A stretch of DNA of 64,000 bases from Azospirillum brasilense (GTDB taxonomy: Bacteria > Pseudomonadota > Alphaproteobacteria > Azospirillales > Azospirillaceae), in assembly GCF_001315015.1 (NCBI RefSeq), contig NZ_CP012914.1, positions 992,001 to 1,056,000 of the forward strand. The letters run 5' to 3'. Both the position numbers and the translations under genes were made by a program. The notes beneath the pieces were generated by a model, which saw nothing but the letters and a program-made list of their open reading frames with translations, ran no database searches and was not told where the DNA came from. Shown here in pieces: positions 22,661-31,296 of the stretch; the first letter of the stretch is position 1; each line of letters opens with the position of its first letter.

Positions 22661-22954
22661 TCAGGCCGCCTGGGGCAAGTGGGTGATGCAGTTCTTGGAG
22701 CAGACCTTGCCGCAGCTCTCGCAGCCGATGCAGTTGCCGGCGTTCTTGACGCTCATGACCTTCTTCTCGGCCTCGTCGTCGAAGGCGTCGACGATGTCGC
22801 CGTCCTCGGTGATGCCGATCAGCTCCAGCACGTCGCGGCCGCAGACCTTGAAGCAGCGGCCGCAGCCGATGCACATCTTCTGGTCGATGCTTTCCACGAA
22901 TTTCGGCGTCCAGGCGGCGCCGCCGCGGGTGGTGCCGGTCACGAACTCAGCCAT
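22661..22954 (-). CDS. fdxB: Nif-specific ferredoxin III (2[4Fe-4S])
   Basis: 97 aa. Two cluster motifs, [16 protein letters not shown] (residues 28-43) and [14 protein letters not shown] (residues 75-88), with a roughly 30-residue spacer typical of FdxB. An electron carrier within the nif system. The ATG at 22954 was chosen as the family-like start ([20 protein letters not shown]); the frame is open further upstream only through repeat DNA. Lies between nifQ and the DUF683 gene. Confidence 0.92.
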   Translation of the reverse strand: MAEFVTGTTRGGAAWTPKFVESIDQKMCIGCGRCFKVCGRDVLELIGITEDGDIVDAFDDEAEKKVMSVKNAGNCIGCESCGKVCSKNCITHLPQAA

Positions 22955-23010
22955 CGTCTGCTCCTCAATCGGGCTTGTTGTTGGGGTTTTTGGTGGGAAT
23001 GGGCATTGCC

Positions 23011-23120
23011 GTTGCCCCCTCCCTAACCTTCCCCCGCCTTTGGCGGTGGAGGGGACTGCCGCCGCTTCGCAAACGGCACCCTCTCCCGCGAGAGCGGGGG
23101 AGGGTCGGGGAGGGGGCAAG
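23011..23120. repeat. GC-rich dispersed repeat between the DUF683 gene and fdxB
   Basis: Imperfect long inverted repeat whose arms begin GCCCCCTCCCTAACCTTCCC and end GTCGGGGAGGGGGC, with an inner pair CCCCCGCC/CCCGCGAGAGCGGGGG. Same family as 18424-18525. It would form a hairpin inside the nifENX-fdxB-nifQ transcript. Confidence 0.75.
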
Positions 23121-23126
23121 GTGTGT

Positions 23127-23333
23127 TCAGGCGGACGCCGTCTCCAGCGCCTTCAGCGCGGCGCGCTTCTCGGTCAGGGTCTTGTAGGCGTCGTAGGTCT
23201 CCTGGGCGACCTGGAGGATGGATTGCCAGTTCTGCGGCAACTCCTCCGACAGGTCGTGCAGGTCCATCTTCTTCTGGGTCGCGCGGGCGTTGAGCTTCTT
23301 GACCTCGTCCTTCAGGGCGTCGATGTCGGACAT
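23127..23333 (-). CDS. Small nif-associated coiled-coil protein (DUF683 / CCE_0567 type)
   Basis: 68 aa, almost entirely helical: [20 protein letters not shown], then a [10 protein letters not shown] hinge and a second helix ([19 protein letters not shown]). The size and sequence fit the small proteins that follow nifX and its DUF269 partner in most nif clusters. The exact role is unknown. Ten bases downstream of the DUF269 gene. Confidence 0.88.
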   Translation of the reverse strand: MSDIDALKDEVKKLNARATQKKMDLHDLSEELPQNWQSILQVAQETYDAYKTLTEKRAALKALETASA

Positions 23334-23343
23334 GGCGGAATCC

Positions 23344-23808
23344 TCACAGATCGGCGACGTCGGGGTATTTGCGGATCAGCGCCACGGCCTCTTCCACGAC
23401 CTTCGCGCCGTCGGCGGCCAGCTTCTCCAGCGACGGGAAACCGAAGCGGTGGACGTCGCGCAGGTGCTTCGACACCACGACCAGCCGGCCCGTGGTCAGC
23501 ACCATGCGGCCGAAGCCCTCGTGGCTCATCTTCATGATGGGGGAGGCGATGTGGCCGGTCTGCTTCTCGACCGTGATGCCGACGGCCTTGTAGAACAGCT
23601 CCAGCCGCCACAGCGTGTCGGGGTCCGGGTCGCCCATGATCGGGATGGCGGCGCGGGCCTCCTTGTCGAGGATGAAGGGGGCGAGGATCGTCTCGTCGCT
23701 CTTGCCTTCCCAGGCGCCGTAGCTGTCTTCGGCGCGGAACAGCATGACCAGGGTCTTCAGAAAGGCCTCGGCGAGATCGCTCCCGGCGGCCACGGTGGTG
23801 TCGGTCAT
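23344..23808 (-). CDS. NifX-associated nitrogen fixation protein (DUF269)
   Basis: 154 aa. Recognised by [20 protein letters not shown] and the [19 protein letters not shown] and [17 protein letters not shown] segments of the family. Always found beside nifX, with a presumed role in FeMo-co synthesis or storage. It starts four bases after the nifX stop, so the two are probably coupled. Confidence 0.92.
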   Translation of the reverse strand: MTDTTVAAGSDLAEAFLKTLVMLFRAEDSYGAWEGKSDETILAPFILDKEARAAIPIMGDPDPDTLWRLELFYKAVGITVEKQTGHIASPIMKMSHEGFGRMVLTTGRLVVVSKHLRDVHRFGFPSLEKLAADGAKVVEEAVALIRKYPDVADL

Positions 23809-23812
23809 GCTC

Positions 23813-24283
23813 TCAATCCTCCTCGTCGAAGGCCAGCTCCTGCGGCTGGCCGGCGTTCAGGGCCTTGCGCAGCCAGGGCGGCGGGTTGCCGTTGATGGTT
23901 TCGACCAGACGGTCGAGCAGGGCGGTGATGGTCTCCGTAGCCTCCACCTTCACGGGGTGGATCTTTTTCGCCACCACGCGGGCGGCGGCGGAGGCGCCGA
24001 TGGCCGACAGGTAGACGATGGCGCAGTCGGCCAGCGCGTCGAGCTTCGGGATCAGCTTGTCCTCATTCCCGTCCTCGAACATCGAGCCGCCGAACTGGCA
24101 GGTCTCGACCATCGTGTAGCCGGCCTTGTCCACCTCGTAGACCACAATGTTCTTGGCCCACCCGAAATGCGCGTCGACGTGCTGCATGTCCTGGGTGCAG
24201 AAAGCGACCTTCATGGAACCTCCTTTGCGGGGCCGGCCCTCCTCGGCCTGGCCCACCACACTCAGCCGGCGCTGCATCCGCAT
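23813..24283 (-). CDS. nifX: FeMo-co precursor carrier NifX
   Basis: 156 aa. The dinitrogenase iron-molybdenum cofactor-binding fold is evident ([60 protein letters not shown]). NifX binds NifB-co and VK-cluster intermediates between NifB and NifEN. I start at 24283 ([16 protein letters not shown]) because NifX proteins usually have about 20 residues ahead of the VAF strand; this overlaps the nifN end by 22 bases. The ATG at 24214 has a better AAAGGAGG site and would give 133 aa. Confidence 0.9.
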   Translation of the reverse strand: MRMQRRLSVVGQAEEGRPRKGGSMKVAFCTQDMQHVDAHFGWAKNIVVYEVDKAGYTMVETCQFGGSMFEDGNEDKLIPKLDALADCAIVYLSAIGASAAARVVAKKIHPVKVEATETITALLDRLVETINGNPPPWLRKALNAGQPQELAFDEED

Positions 24284-25662
24284 GATCCGCTCCCGCAGTG
24301 CTGGCCGTGTTCATGCCCGTCCCCATGAGGATGACCGTGAGCATGGCCATGCTCGTCGTGGTCCATCTCGCGGGACAGGAACAGGTTGCCGATCTCGAAC
24401 AGAAGCTCGCGGGTGCCGCGGTAGCCGACATGGACCTTCAGCCCGGCGCCCAGCCGGTCGAACATGGGAAGCCCCATGCGGTGCAGCGGCACGCCGATGC
24501 GCGCCGCCCCCTGCCGCCCGTGCGAGTTCGACACGATCAGGTCGGCGTCGCGGGCCAGAGTCTCCACGTCGGAATGGTCGCCGACCATGACGGTCGCGGC
24601 CTTCAGCTTCTCCAGCACGGCGGTCTGGGTAGGCGACACCGCAGCAATCACCTCCGCCCCCATGTCGGCCAGGAAGCTGGTGACGGCGTAGAGCAGGTCC
24701 GGCTCCAGCGCCACGGCGATCCGCTTGCGGCTGTAGAAGAAATGCCCGTCGAGCATGCCGTCCACCAGCGTCTCGCGCTGGCGCCGCAGCTTCGCCGGCA
24801 CCGGGCGGCCCGACAGTTCCGACAGGGTGCGGACGAGGCGGTCCGACGCCTCCAGCCCGGTCAGCCGGTCGAAGAAGACGCTGCGCACGTCGGTCTTCAG
24901 CTCCAGCGCCGCGGCGGCGACGCGCATGTGCTCGCCCACCACCAGCGTGAGTTCCGACGCGCCCATGGACGCGATCTGCTCCACCGTCACGCCGCCCAGC
25001 GAGGTCGCCGTGAAGTCGTCCGGCTGGCGGCCCGACATGGACAGCGACAGGTCCGGCAGGAAGATCGGCGACAGGCCGAAGCTTTCGATGATGTCGCGCA
25101 GCTCCTCGACGTCGCCCGGCGACAGGTGGCAGCCGGCCAGCACGTTGATCTGGCCCTTCACGGTCGTTTCCGACGGCTGGACCACCTCCTCGACGATGCC
25201 GGTCACCGCGGCGGAGAAGCCGTCCTCGAACCCGCCGGAGAAGTCGGGGGTGTTGGCGAAGACCAGCTTCAGCCCGGCCAGGGCGGGGTTGCGCTGGCGG
25301 AACAGCGAATACTGCCCGGCCATGTCCTCGCCCTTGGTCTCGGTCACGCCGGTGGTGGCGACGCCGATCAGGGCGGGCGCGTTGCGCTCGTGGATGGTGC
25401 GGACGGCCTGCTCCAGATTCTCGTAGCCGCCGAGGATGGTGGAGACCTGATCCATCGCCGTGGTCTGGAGCGGAATGGCCTCGCGGAAATGGCGGACCAG
25501 CAGGACCAGCCCGAAGGCGGTGCAGCCCTGGCTGCCGTGGAACAGCGGCATGCAGCGGTCCACGCCGAGGAAGGCGAGCGCTGCGCCCAGCGGCTGGCTC
25601 ATCTTCAGCGGGTTGGTGGCGGCCGCCTTGGCGGAGTGGGGGAAGCGCTGGATGGTGCCCAT
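24262..25662 (-). CDS. nifN: FeMo-co scaffold subunit NifN with His/Cys-rich tail
   Basis: 466 aa, NifK-like fold. Family features include MSQPLGAALAFLGVDRCMPL, FHGSQGCTAFG and TTGVTETKGEDM. NifEN is the scaffold on which NifB-co becomes FeMo-co. The last 33 residues, after LFLSREM, form a tail with nine histidines and three cysteines (DHDEHGHAHGHPHGDGHEHG, then [13 protein letters not shown]), absent from the catalytic fold and suited to metal binding. Starts five bases after the nifE stop. Confidence 0.95.
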   Translation of the reverse strand: MGTIQRFPHSAKAAATNPLKMSQPLGAALAFLGVDRCMPLFHGSQGCTAFGLVLLVRHFREAIPLQTTAMDQVSTILGGYENLEQAVRTIHERNAPALIGVATTGVTETKGEDMAGQYSLFRQRNPALAGLKLVFANTPDFSGGFEDGFSAAVTGIVEEVVQPSETTVKGQINVLAGCHLSPGDVEELRDIIESFGLSPIFLPDLSLSMSGRQPDDFTATSLGGVTVEQIASMGASELTLVVGEHMRVAAAALELKTDVRSVFFDRLTGLEASDRLVRTLSELSGRPVPAKLRRQRETLVDGMLDGHFFYSRKRIAVALEPDLLYAVTSFLADMGAEVIAAVSPTQTAVLEKLKAATVMVGDHSDVETLARDADLIVSNSHGRQGAARIGVPLHRMGLPMFDRLGAGLKVHVGYRGTRELLFEIGNLFLSREMDHDEHGHAHGHPHGDGHEHGQHCGSGSCGCSAG

Positions 25663-25667
25663 GGCGG

Positions 25668-27083
25668 TTACGCTCCCACCGGCCGGGCGTCCGGCTTGGC
25701 ATCCGGTTTCATGTCCCAGGGGGCGGCCAGACGCACCTGCCGCCAGATCGGGTTGGACAGGGTCTTGTCGATTTCCTCACACAGGTTGACGATGCCGTCA
25801 TAGCCCGCGTAGGGGGTGTGGCGCTCCTGGTTCAGGTCGAGCCACGGCACCTTGGCCTTCAGCGCGATGAACTGCGACCGGCCGCCGGACATCATGATGT
25901 CGGCCTCGCTGTCGCGCAGCATCTTGTAGATGTCGCGGGGCTTCAGGTCGTCCCACTGGTGGAACTCCTCCCCCTTCATCTTCTTGATGCGCTCCTTGTC
26001 CTCCTTGGTGGACTTCTTGGTGGAGGTGCCGACGATGGTCAGCCCGGCGCCTTCCAGCGCAGTGACCATCGACCAGCTCTTCACGCCGCCGGTGAACAGC
26101 AGGACGCGCTTGCCGTCGAAGCGCGGCTTGTAAGGCTCCAGCCGCCGCCAGACGCGGCTTTCCTCGCGGGCGATGACGCCCTCGGTGCGGTCGATGATCG
26201 CCTTGTCGGCGCCGCGCTCCACCAGCATGCGGGCCATGGTGCGCAGCGTGTCCGACATGTCCGACACGCCGTAGAAGGAGCCTTCGAAATAGGGGATGCC
26301 CCAGCGCTCCTGCATCTTGCGCCCGACATTCACCAGCGCCTGCGAGCAGACGACCATGGTCAGCCGCGCCCGGTGGGCCTGCGCCACCTCGTTGTAGCGC
26401 CCGTCGCCGGAGATGCAGGACAGGATGCGGATGCCGATCTCGTCGAGCAGCGGCTTCACCAGCCACAGCTCGCCGGCCAGATTGTATTCGCCGACGATGC
26501 AGATGTCGGTCGGGGTCGTGACCTCCGGCTCCACCGTGCCGATGACGTGGTCGAGCAGGGTCTCGCCGGCCAGCTTGTTGCCCAGGTTCTTCGACCCGAC
26601 GAAGCCCGGCGCCATCACCGGGATCACCGGCTTGCCCAGCTTCTTCGCGGCGAATTTGCAGACCGCCTCGATGTCGTCGCCGATCATGGCGGGGACGCAG
26701 GTCTGATAGACGAAGACGGCCGGCGGATCGTACTGCTGCACGATCTCCTTGATCGCCTTGTAGAGCTTCTTCTCGCCGCCGTGGATGATGTCGAGTTCCG
26801 ACATGTCCGTGGTGAAACCGGTGCGGTAGAGCTGCGAGCCCGACGACTTGGTGCCGCGGTTGTCCCAGGAGTTGCCGAGGCAGGCGATCGGCCCGTGCAC
26901 GAGGTGGGCGGCGTCGGCGATCGGCTGGAGCGCGATCATCGCGCCGTCATAGGCGCAGCCTCCGGCGGCGGCTCCCGGCTTCAGAGCCTTGGAGCAACCC
27001 TTCTTCCGCTCCTTCTCCGACTTGGCTTGGTTGGTGGAGCAACCCGGCTCGTTGAAGACGTCCTGGAGCTTTTCCTGGAGCAT
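25668..27083 (-). CDS. nifE: FeMo-co scaffold subunit NifE
   Basis: 471 aa, NifD-like fold. Cluster-ligand cysteines lie in AAGGCAYDGAMIALQPIADA, HGPIACLGNSWDNRG and [34 protein letters not shown] and the C-terminal HTPYAGYDGIVNLCEEID segment fit the family. The ATG follows GGGAGAAGGTC. First gene of a seven-gene operon (nifE-nifN-nifX-DUF269-DUF683-fdxB-nifQ) with its own sigma-54 promoter. Confidence 0.96.
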   Translation of the reverse strand: MLQEKLQDVFNEPGCSTNQAKSEKERKKGCSKALKPGAAAGGCAYDGAMIALQPIADAAHLVHGPIACLGNSWDNRGTKSSGSQLYRTGFTTDMSELDIIHGGEKKLYKAIKEIVQQYDPPAVFVYQTCVPAMIGDDIEAVCKFAAKKLGKPVIPVMAPGFVGSKNLGNKLAGETLLDHVIGTVEPEVTTPTDICIVGEYNLAGELWLVKPLLDEIGIRILSCISGDGRYNEVAQAHRARLTMVVCSQALVNVGRKMQERWGIPYFEGSFYGVSDMSDTLRTMARMLVERGADKAIIDRTEGVIAREESRVWRRLEPYKPRFDGKRVLLFTGGVKSWSMVTALEGAGLTIVGTSTKKSTKEDKERIKKMKGEEFHQWDDLKPRDIYKMLRDSEADIMMSGGRSQFIALKAKVPWLDLNQERHTPYAGYDGIVNLCEEIDKTLSNPIWRQVRLAAPWDMKPDAKPDARPVGA

Positions 27084-27131
27084 GACCTTCTCCCGCCATT
27101 GGCCGACATCGGCGCCTGTGGGTCAGTCATA

Positions 27132-27147
27132 TGCAGGAGGTGTGCCA
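27132..27147 (-). promoter_or_regulatory. Sigma-54 promoter of nifE operon
   Basis: TGGCACACCTCCTGCA on the minus strand keeps the GG and GC with the correct 12-base register. It departs from TGGCACG-N4-TTGCW at two less critical positions. Transcription would begin about 38 bases upstream of nifE. Confidence 0.85.
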
Positions 27148-27192
27148 AGGAGTGATTTGTTTATATTCAATAAGTTAAGCAGATCGGCCTCG

Positions 27193-27235
27193 TGTGCGAT
27201 ACCCGACAATCGGGGACTTTGTCGGGTATCGCACA
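27193..27235. promoter_or_regulatory. Two NifA sites forming a perfect inverted repeat
   Basis: TGTGCGATACCCGACA (27193-27208) and TGTCGGGTATCGCACA (27220-27235) are each TGT-N10-ACA and are exact reverse complements separated by 11 bases. They lie about 79 and 106 bases upstream of the predicted nifE start. The same 16-bp stem begins 38 bases past the stop codon of the upstream chemoreceptor gene, so it could also fold in that transcript. A one-mismatch IHF match lies at 27165-27177. Confidence 0.85.
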
Positions 27236-27272
27236 GCCCGGGGCGATGGCCGGACGCGCGCAGCGCGTGCCG

Positions 27273-28760
27273 TCAACGGGCCAACACCTTGGCGGCTTCC
27301 TTGGTTTCCGAGACCGCCGACGCGATCTGGGTGATCGCGGAGTTGATGGCGCCGATGTTGTGGTCGACGGCGCTGACCGAGGCCGACGCGTTCTGCATGT
27401 TGGTGGACATGTCTCCGGTTACCGCGCTCTGCTCCTCCACCGCTCCGGCGGAGACGGTGACGAATTCCATCAGGTTGCTGGTGGCCTGACGGATGTTGCC
27501 CAGCGACGCGACCACGTCGGACGAGACGGCCTGCATGCCTTCGATCTCCTTGGAAATCTGGGCGGTCGCGTTGGCCGATTGGTTGGCGAGGTTCTTGACC
27601 TCGTTGGCGACGACCGCGAAGCCGCGCCCGGCCTCGCCGGCCCGCGCCGCCTCGATGGTGGCGTTGAGCGCCAGCAGGTTGATCTGGCTGGCGATGGAGC
27701 TGATCAGATCGACGATGCCGCCCATCGCCTTGGCGACCTCCGTCAGGCGTGCCGCCGCCCGGTCGGCGTTCCCCGTCTCGTCCATCGCGGTGCTCGCCGC
27801 TTGGCGGGAGCGGATCATGCTGTCGGCGATCTCCCGGGCCGACGCGGCGAGTTCCTCGGCACTGGCGGCGACGGTCTGGACGGTGCCTTGCGTCGCGCCG
27901 GACCGCTGGGCGGCGTCCTCGGCCTGCCGGCCGGCGGCGGAGAGCGCGGCGTCGATCTCGGTGAAGTTGTTGTCGATCAGCGCCTTCAACTGGTCCAGCA
28001 GTTCCACCTGGTGGGTGATGTCGGTGGCGAACTTGACGATCTTGGACAGCCGGTTGCTGGTGTCGAACACCGGGTTGTAGGACGCCTGAATCCACACAAC
28101 GCGGCCGCCCTTGCCGATCCGCTTGTATTGGGCGGCCTGGAACCGGCCCTGCCGCAAGCTCTCCCAGAAGGCCCGGTAGTCCGCGCCGCCATGCTCCGCC
28201 GGATCGACGAAGGTGCTGTGATGGCGCCCCTCGATCTCCCGCAGCGTGTAGCCGAGCAGGGACAGGAAATTCTCATTGGCGGTGATGACCGTACCGTCGG
28301 GGGTGAATTCGATCACCGCCTGGGACTTGGAGATGGCCTCCGCCTTGCCCCGCAGATCGATGTGCTCCAGATGGCGCTCGGTGACATCGGTGCACACCTT
28401 CACCACCTTGTGGGTGACGCCCTGGCGGTTCTTGATCGGGTTGTAGGAGGCCTCGATCCAGACTTCCCGCCCGCCTTTACCGATGCGCTTGTAGAGGGAG
28501 GACTGGAACTCGCCGCGGCGCAGGCGTTCCCAGAAATCCTCGTAATCCAAGCTGCCGTGGAGTTTCGGGTCGACGAAGATGCGATGGTGCTTCCCTTTGA
28601 TTTCCTCAAGATTGTAGCCCATACATCGGAGAAATTGATCATTCGCCGACAATATGTTGCCATATGTGTCAAAGGTGATGATGCCATTAGATTTGTCTAA
28701 TGCGGCGGTTATTTCCGTTGCTTCCGTGTCTGCCGACCTTAGAAAGGCTTTAAAGGGCAT
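27273..28760 (-). CDS. Soluble chemoreceptor with two PAS domains
   Basis: 495 aa, no transmembrane segment. Two PAS-PAC repeats, at residues about 15-135 and 137-257, are close copies: [15 protein letters not shown] / [15 protein letters not shown] and [19 protein letters not shown] / [19 protein letters not shown]. The MCP signalling domain follows ([20 protein letters not shown]). This layout is typical of cytoplasmic energy- or oxygen-sensing receptors, but heme or flavin binding cannot be read. Start at 28760 after AAGGACA. It sits inside the nif island between the Ndh gene and nifE, with a promoter distinct from nif. Confidence 0.9.
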   Translation of the reverse strand: MPFKAFLRSADTEATEITAALDKSNGIITFDTYGNILSANDQFLRCMGYNLEEIKGKHHRIFVDPKLHGSLDYEDFWERLRRGEFQSSLYKRIGKGGREVWIEASYNPIKNRQGVTHKVVKVCTDVTERHLEHIDLRGKAEAISKSQAVIEFTPDGTVITANENFLSLLGYTLREIEGRHHSTFVDPAEHGGADYRAFWESLRQGRFQAAQYKRIGKGGRVVWIQASYNPVFDTSNRLSKIVKFATDITHQVELLDQLKALIDNNFTEIDAALSAAGRQAEDAAQRSGATQGTVQTVAASAEELAASAREIADSMIRSRQAASTAMDETGNADRAAARLTEVAKAMGGIVDLISSIASQINLLALNATIEAARAGEAGRGFAVVANEVKNLANQSANATAQISKEIEGMQAVSSDVVASLGNIRQATSNLMEFVTVSAGAVEEQSAVTGDMSTNMQNASASVSAVDHNIGAINSAITQIASAVSETKEAAKVLAR

Positions 28761-29199
28761 GTTGATTGTCCTTATGGGGCAAGAAGGGAATGATGATTTG
28801 AGGTTATCGTCAATTTGCATAAAAAACAATTAATTGGCGTTCATGCGGCACCGTGGAGTGCCGTATCGTTTCGGCGATGATTGTATTCGCTAAGTTACGC
28901 CGTTTTGTCGATAGGTAATCGGGTGCAATTTTTTGTTGATATTGTGGGTATTTTGTCGGTAGTGGGTGCTTATGGCTCAAAGATTTCAGTGATGACTTTC
29001 TTCAATCGACGGGCATCGCGTGAGTCTGCGCAGAAGCAAAGAAAAATCATACGCCTTGCCACATTTCCATGAAAAGCTGTGGTGAGAGTGCGCCCGCAAA
29101 GAAAGTGGGAACAGGTGGCTTGGATGTTCCACCGGAAGAAATGCCTGCGCGGAGCCGCGTCCCTGCGATGGCAAGGGGCGCGGCTCCACAGGGCCATCG
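28761..29199. other. A/T-richer intergenic region
   Basis: About 440 bases with clearly lower GC than the flanks, especially 28780-29070. It probably holds the chemoreceptor promoter. The only ordered structure I see is the hairpin at 29151-29187. Short frames here show no family resemblance. Confidence 0.5.
29151..29187 (-). terminator. Hairpin downstream of the NADH dehydrogenase gene
   Basis: GGAGCCGCGTCCC pairs with GGGGCGCGGCTCC (one mismatch) across an 11-base loop, 13 bases past the stop codon on the minus strand. The T content after it is low, so it is a moderate candidate. Confidence 0.6.
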
Positions 29200-30408
29200 T
29201 CAGGGAACGATCACATAGTCGGGGTTGGCGATCGCGAAGACGGCGTCGCGGTCCGGCTGGGGCGGGTAGATCCACTTGGTGTTGATCTCGCGCTTAACCG
29301 CCTTGCCCTCCTCGCGGGTCAGCCGGACCTGCCGGTCCCAGCCCTCCGTGAAGAGCGCCCCCCAGGGACCGAGGTCGAGGCAGGTCACGTATTTGGGCTG
29401 GCTGTAGGGGTGGGTGGGCAGGCCGACCAGCTCCGCCGCGGCGTTGTGCCCGGCGACGCGCCCCAGGCTCAAAGCGTGCTGGCAGGACATGGCGGCGACG
29501 TTGCCGCGGTCGTCGGTGGCGGCCAGCGCCACGTCGCCGGTGACGAAGATGCCGTCGCTGCCGATCGCCCGCAGGAACGGATCGGCGGGAACGCGCCCGA
29601 ACCGGTCATGCTCGCCGGTGATCTGCGCCGCCAACGGATTGGCGCGGGCTCCCGCCGTCCAGACGACGGTGGCGGCGGCGATGCGCTCGCCGGTGGAGGT
29701 GGTGACGCCCCCAGCGTCGACGGTGGCGACCGCCGTGCCGGCGACGATCTCCACGCCGCATTCGGCCAGTGCCTGCTCGATGACGGGGCGCGGCACGGGG
29801 CCGAGATCGGGTCCGATGGCCGGCGCCTGTTCGACCACCACGACGCGGACCTTGGCGTCCGCGCCCAGGATGGCGCGCAGCCGGTCCGGCATCTCCGCCG
29901 CCGTCTCGATCCCGGTGAAGCCGCCGCCGGCCACCACCACGGTGTTGCGCGCCGCCGTTTCCGGCTGGGCGGCCAGGGCCTTCAGATGGGCGTCCAGGGC
30001 GTGCGCGCTGTCCAACTGGTCGACGTTGAAGGCGTGCTCGGCGAGACCGGGAATGGGCGGGGTGAACAGGCGGCTGCCGGCGGCCAGGACGAAGCGGTCG
30101 TAGGGCAGGGTGAACCGGGCGCCGTCGGTGCCGGTGACGTCCACCGCGCGGCGGTCGGCGTGGATCGTTGTCACGACGCCGGGGACGTGGCGGACACCCA
30201 CGGCCTCGAACAGCGCGGCGAGGTCCGGCGCCATGCCTTCCAGCACCGCCTCGTAGAGGCGGGGGCGGATGTGGAGCTGAGGGGTCGGCGAGACGACGGT
30301 GATCGCGACGTCGCCGTCGCGGCCGGCCAGCGCCACGGCGCGGGCGGCGGACAAGGCGGCCCACAATCCGGCGAAACCGGAACCGGCGATGACGATCTGC
30401 TGGGTCAT
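29200..30408 (-). CDS. NAD(P)/FAD-dependent oxidoreductase, type-II NADH dehydrogenase-like
   Basis: 402 aa. Two dinucleotide folds: IVIAGSGFAGLWAALSAARA at residues 4-23 (FAD) and VVVAGGGFTGIETAAEMPDR near residue 160 (NADH). The FAD C-terminal motif is GIFVTGDVALA. No clear C-terminal amphipathic anchor. Family members oxidise NADH to quinone without pumping protons. Its place between the chemoreceptor and nifK, with an Rrf2 regulator upstream, suggests a role in redox balance or respiratory oxygen removal during nitrogen fixation (inference). Confidence 0.85.
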   Translation of the reverse strand: MTQQIVIAGSGFAGLWAALSAARAVALAGRDGDVAITVVSPTPQLHIRPRLYEAVLEGMAPDLAALFEAVGVRHVPGVVTTIHADRRAVDVTGTDGARFTLPYDRFVLAAGSRLFTPPIPGLAEHAFNVDQLDSAHALDAHLKALAAQPETAARNTVVVAGGGFTGIETAAEMPDRLRAILGADAKVRVVVVEQAPAIGPDLGPVPRPVIEQALAECGVEIVAGTAVATVDAGGVTTSTGERIAAATVVWTAGARANPLAAQITGEHDRFGRVPADPFLRAIGSDGIFVTGDVALAATDDRGNVAAMSCQHALSLGRVAGHNAAAELVGLPTHPYSQPKYVTCLDLGPWGALFTEGWDRQVRLTREEGKAVKREINTKWIYPPQPDRDAVFAIANPDYVIVP

Positions 30409-30554
30409 GACTGTGTGTCCTTCTGAAAGCCGGACAGGAGTAGGCGTTCTGGCGCGCGGGTGCGCGGCAGCCATCCCGTCCGTCCGGCGGAGGTCCGGGA
30501 GGTGTTTCAGGGCATCGGGTGAGGCGTGATGGTTGGGCCGGCTAGGGTGGCCAG

Positions 30555-31085
30555 CTACGGTGTATGCCGTGTCCGTGACGCGGCGCGGGCGCTGAGGCGC
30601 GCGTCGATCCAGGTCTGGACGTCGCCCTGGAATTCCGGCGGGGCCTTGCGCCCAAAGGTTTCGCCGACGCTGGCCAGAGTCTCCTTGGCCAGCGTGTCGC
30701 GCATTGCCTTCTCGGCCTTCAGCATCACGGCGTGGATGGCGCAGACGCCGGAGGTCGCCCAGTCCGGCGGTCTGTCGTCGAAGACCGCGCAACGGCCGCG
30801 GATCTCCTGGCACTCGAACAGCGGCTTCTCGCCCTCGATGGCGTCGACGATGACGAGGAAGCTGATGTCTTCCGGCGCCTTGGCGAGGCGGTAACCGCCG
30901 CGCACCCCTTCGCTGGCCGTGACGATCCCCGCCTTCTCCAGCTTCGGAAAGATCTTGGCGAGGAAGGAGGGGGAGATTCCCTGCAATTCCGCCAGATCCC
31001 GGCTGCTCAGCGGCGTGTCGCCGGCGGCGGCCAGCCAGAGCAGGCAGTGGATGCCGTATTCGACGCTTGCGGTGAGGTGTGCCAT
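30555..31085 (-). CDS. Rrf2-family transcriptional regulator
   Basis: 176 aa. Winged helix at residues 1-70 (MAHLTASVEYGIHCLLWLAA; SRDLAELQGISPSFLAKIFP; ASEGVRGGYRLAKAPEDISF). C92, C99 and C115 occupy the region where IscR and NsrR hold an Fe-S cluster, so an iron, redox or NO sensor is likely. The spacing (6 and 15) differs from IscR (5 and 5). Same direction as the oxidoreductase gene, 146 bases upstream of it, and its probable target. Confidence 0.87.
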   Translation of the reverse strand: MAHLTASVEYGIHCLLWLAAAGDTPLSSRDLAELQGISPSFLAKIFPKLEKAGIVTASEGVRGGYRLAKAPEDISFLVIVDAIEGEKPLFECQEIRGRCAVFDDRPPDWATSGVCAIHAVMLKAEKAMRDTLAKETLASVGETFGRKAPPEFQGDVQTWIDARLSARAASRTRHTP

Positions 31086-31210
31086 GGCGTGGCCCGTCCA
31101 ACGGTCTCGACAACACAGACCGTATCAGTCCGCGTTCCCAAGCGCAAGACGGAAAACGCGGATAATGTTTATCCGAGTTTATGGGCGAGGTGGCAGGCCG
31201 GACATGGAAA

Positions 31211-31242
31211 AGCCGGAGCCCACCTTGCGGTGGGCTCCGGCT
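31211..31242 (-). terminator. Terminator of nifHDK
   Basis: Perfect 14-bp stem AGCCGGAGCCCACC / GGTGGGCTCCGGCT with a four-base loop. Read on the minus strand it runs straight into TTTTCC, about 55 bases after the nifK stop. Confidence 0.9.
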
Positions 31243-31296
31243 CTCCGGGGAAGCGGCCGGGCGGGGGGATGGAGGCCCCGCGCCGGCCGGGGGAGA

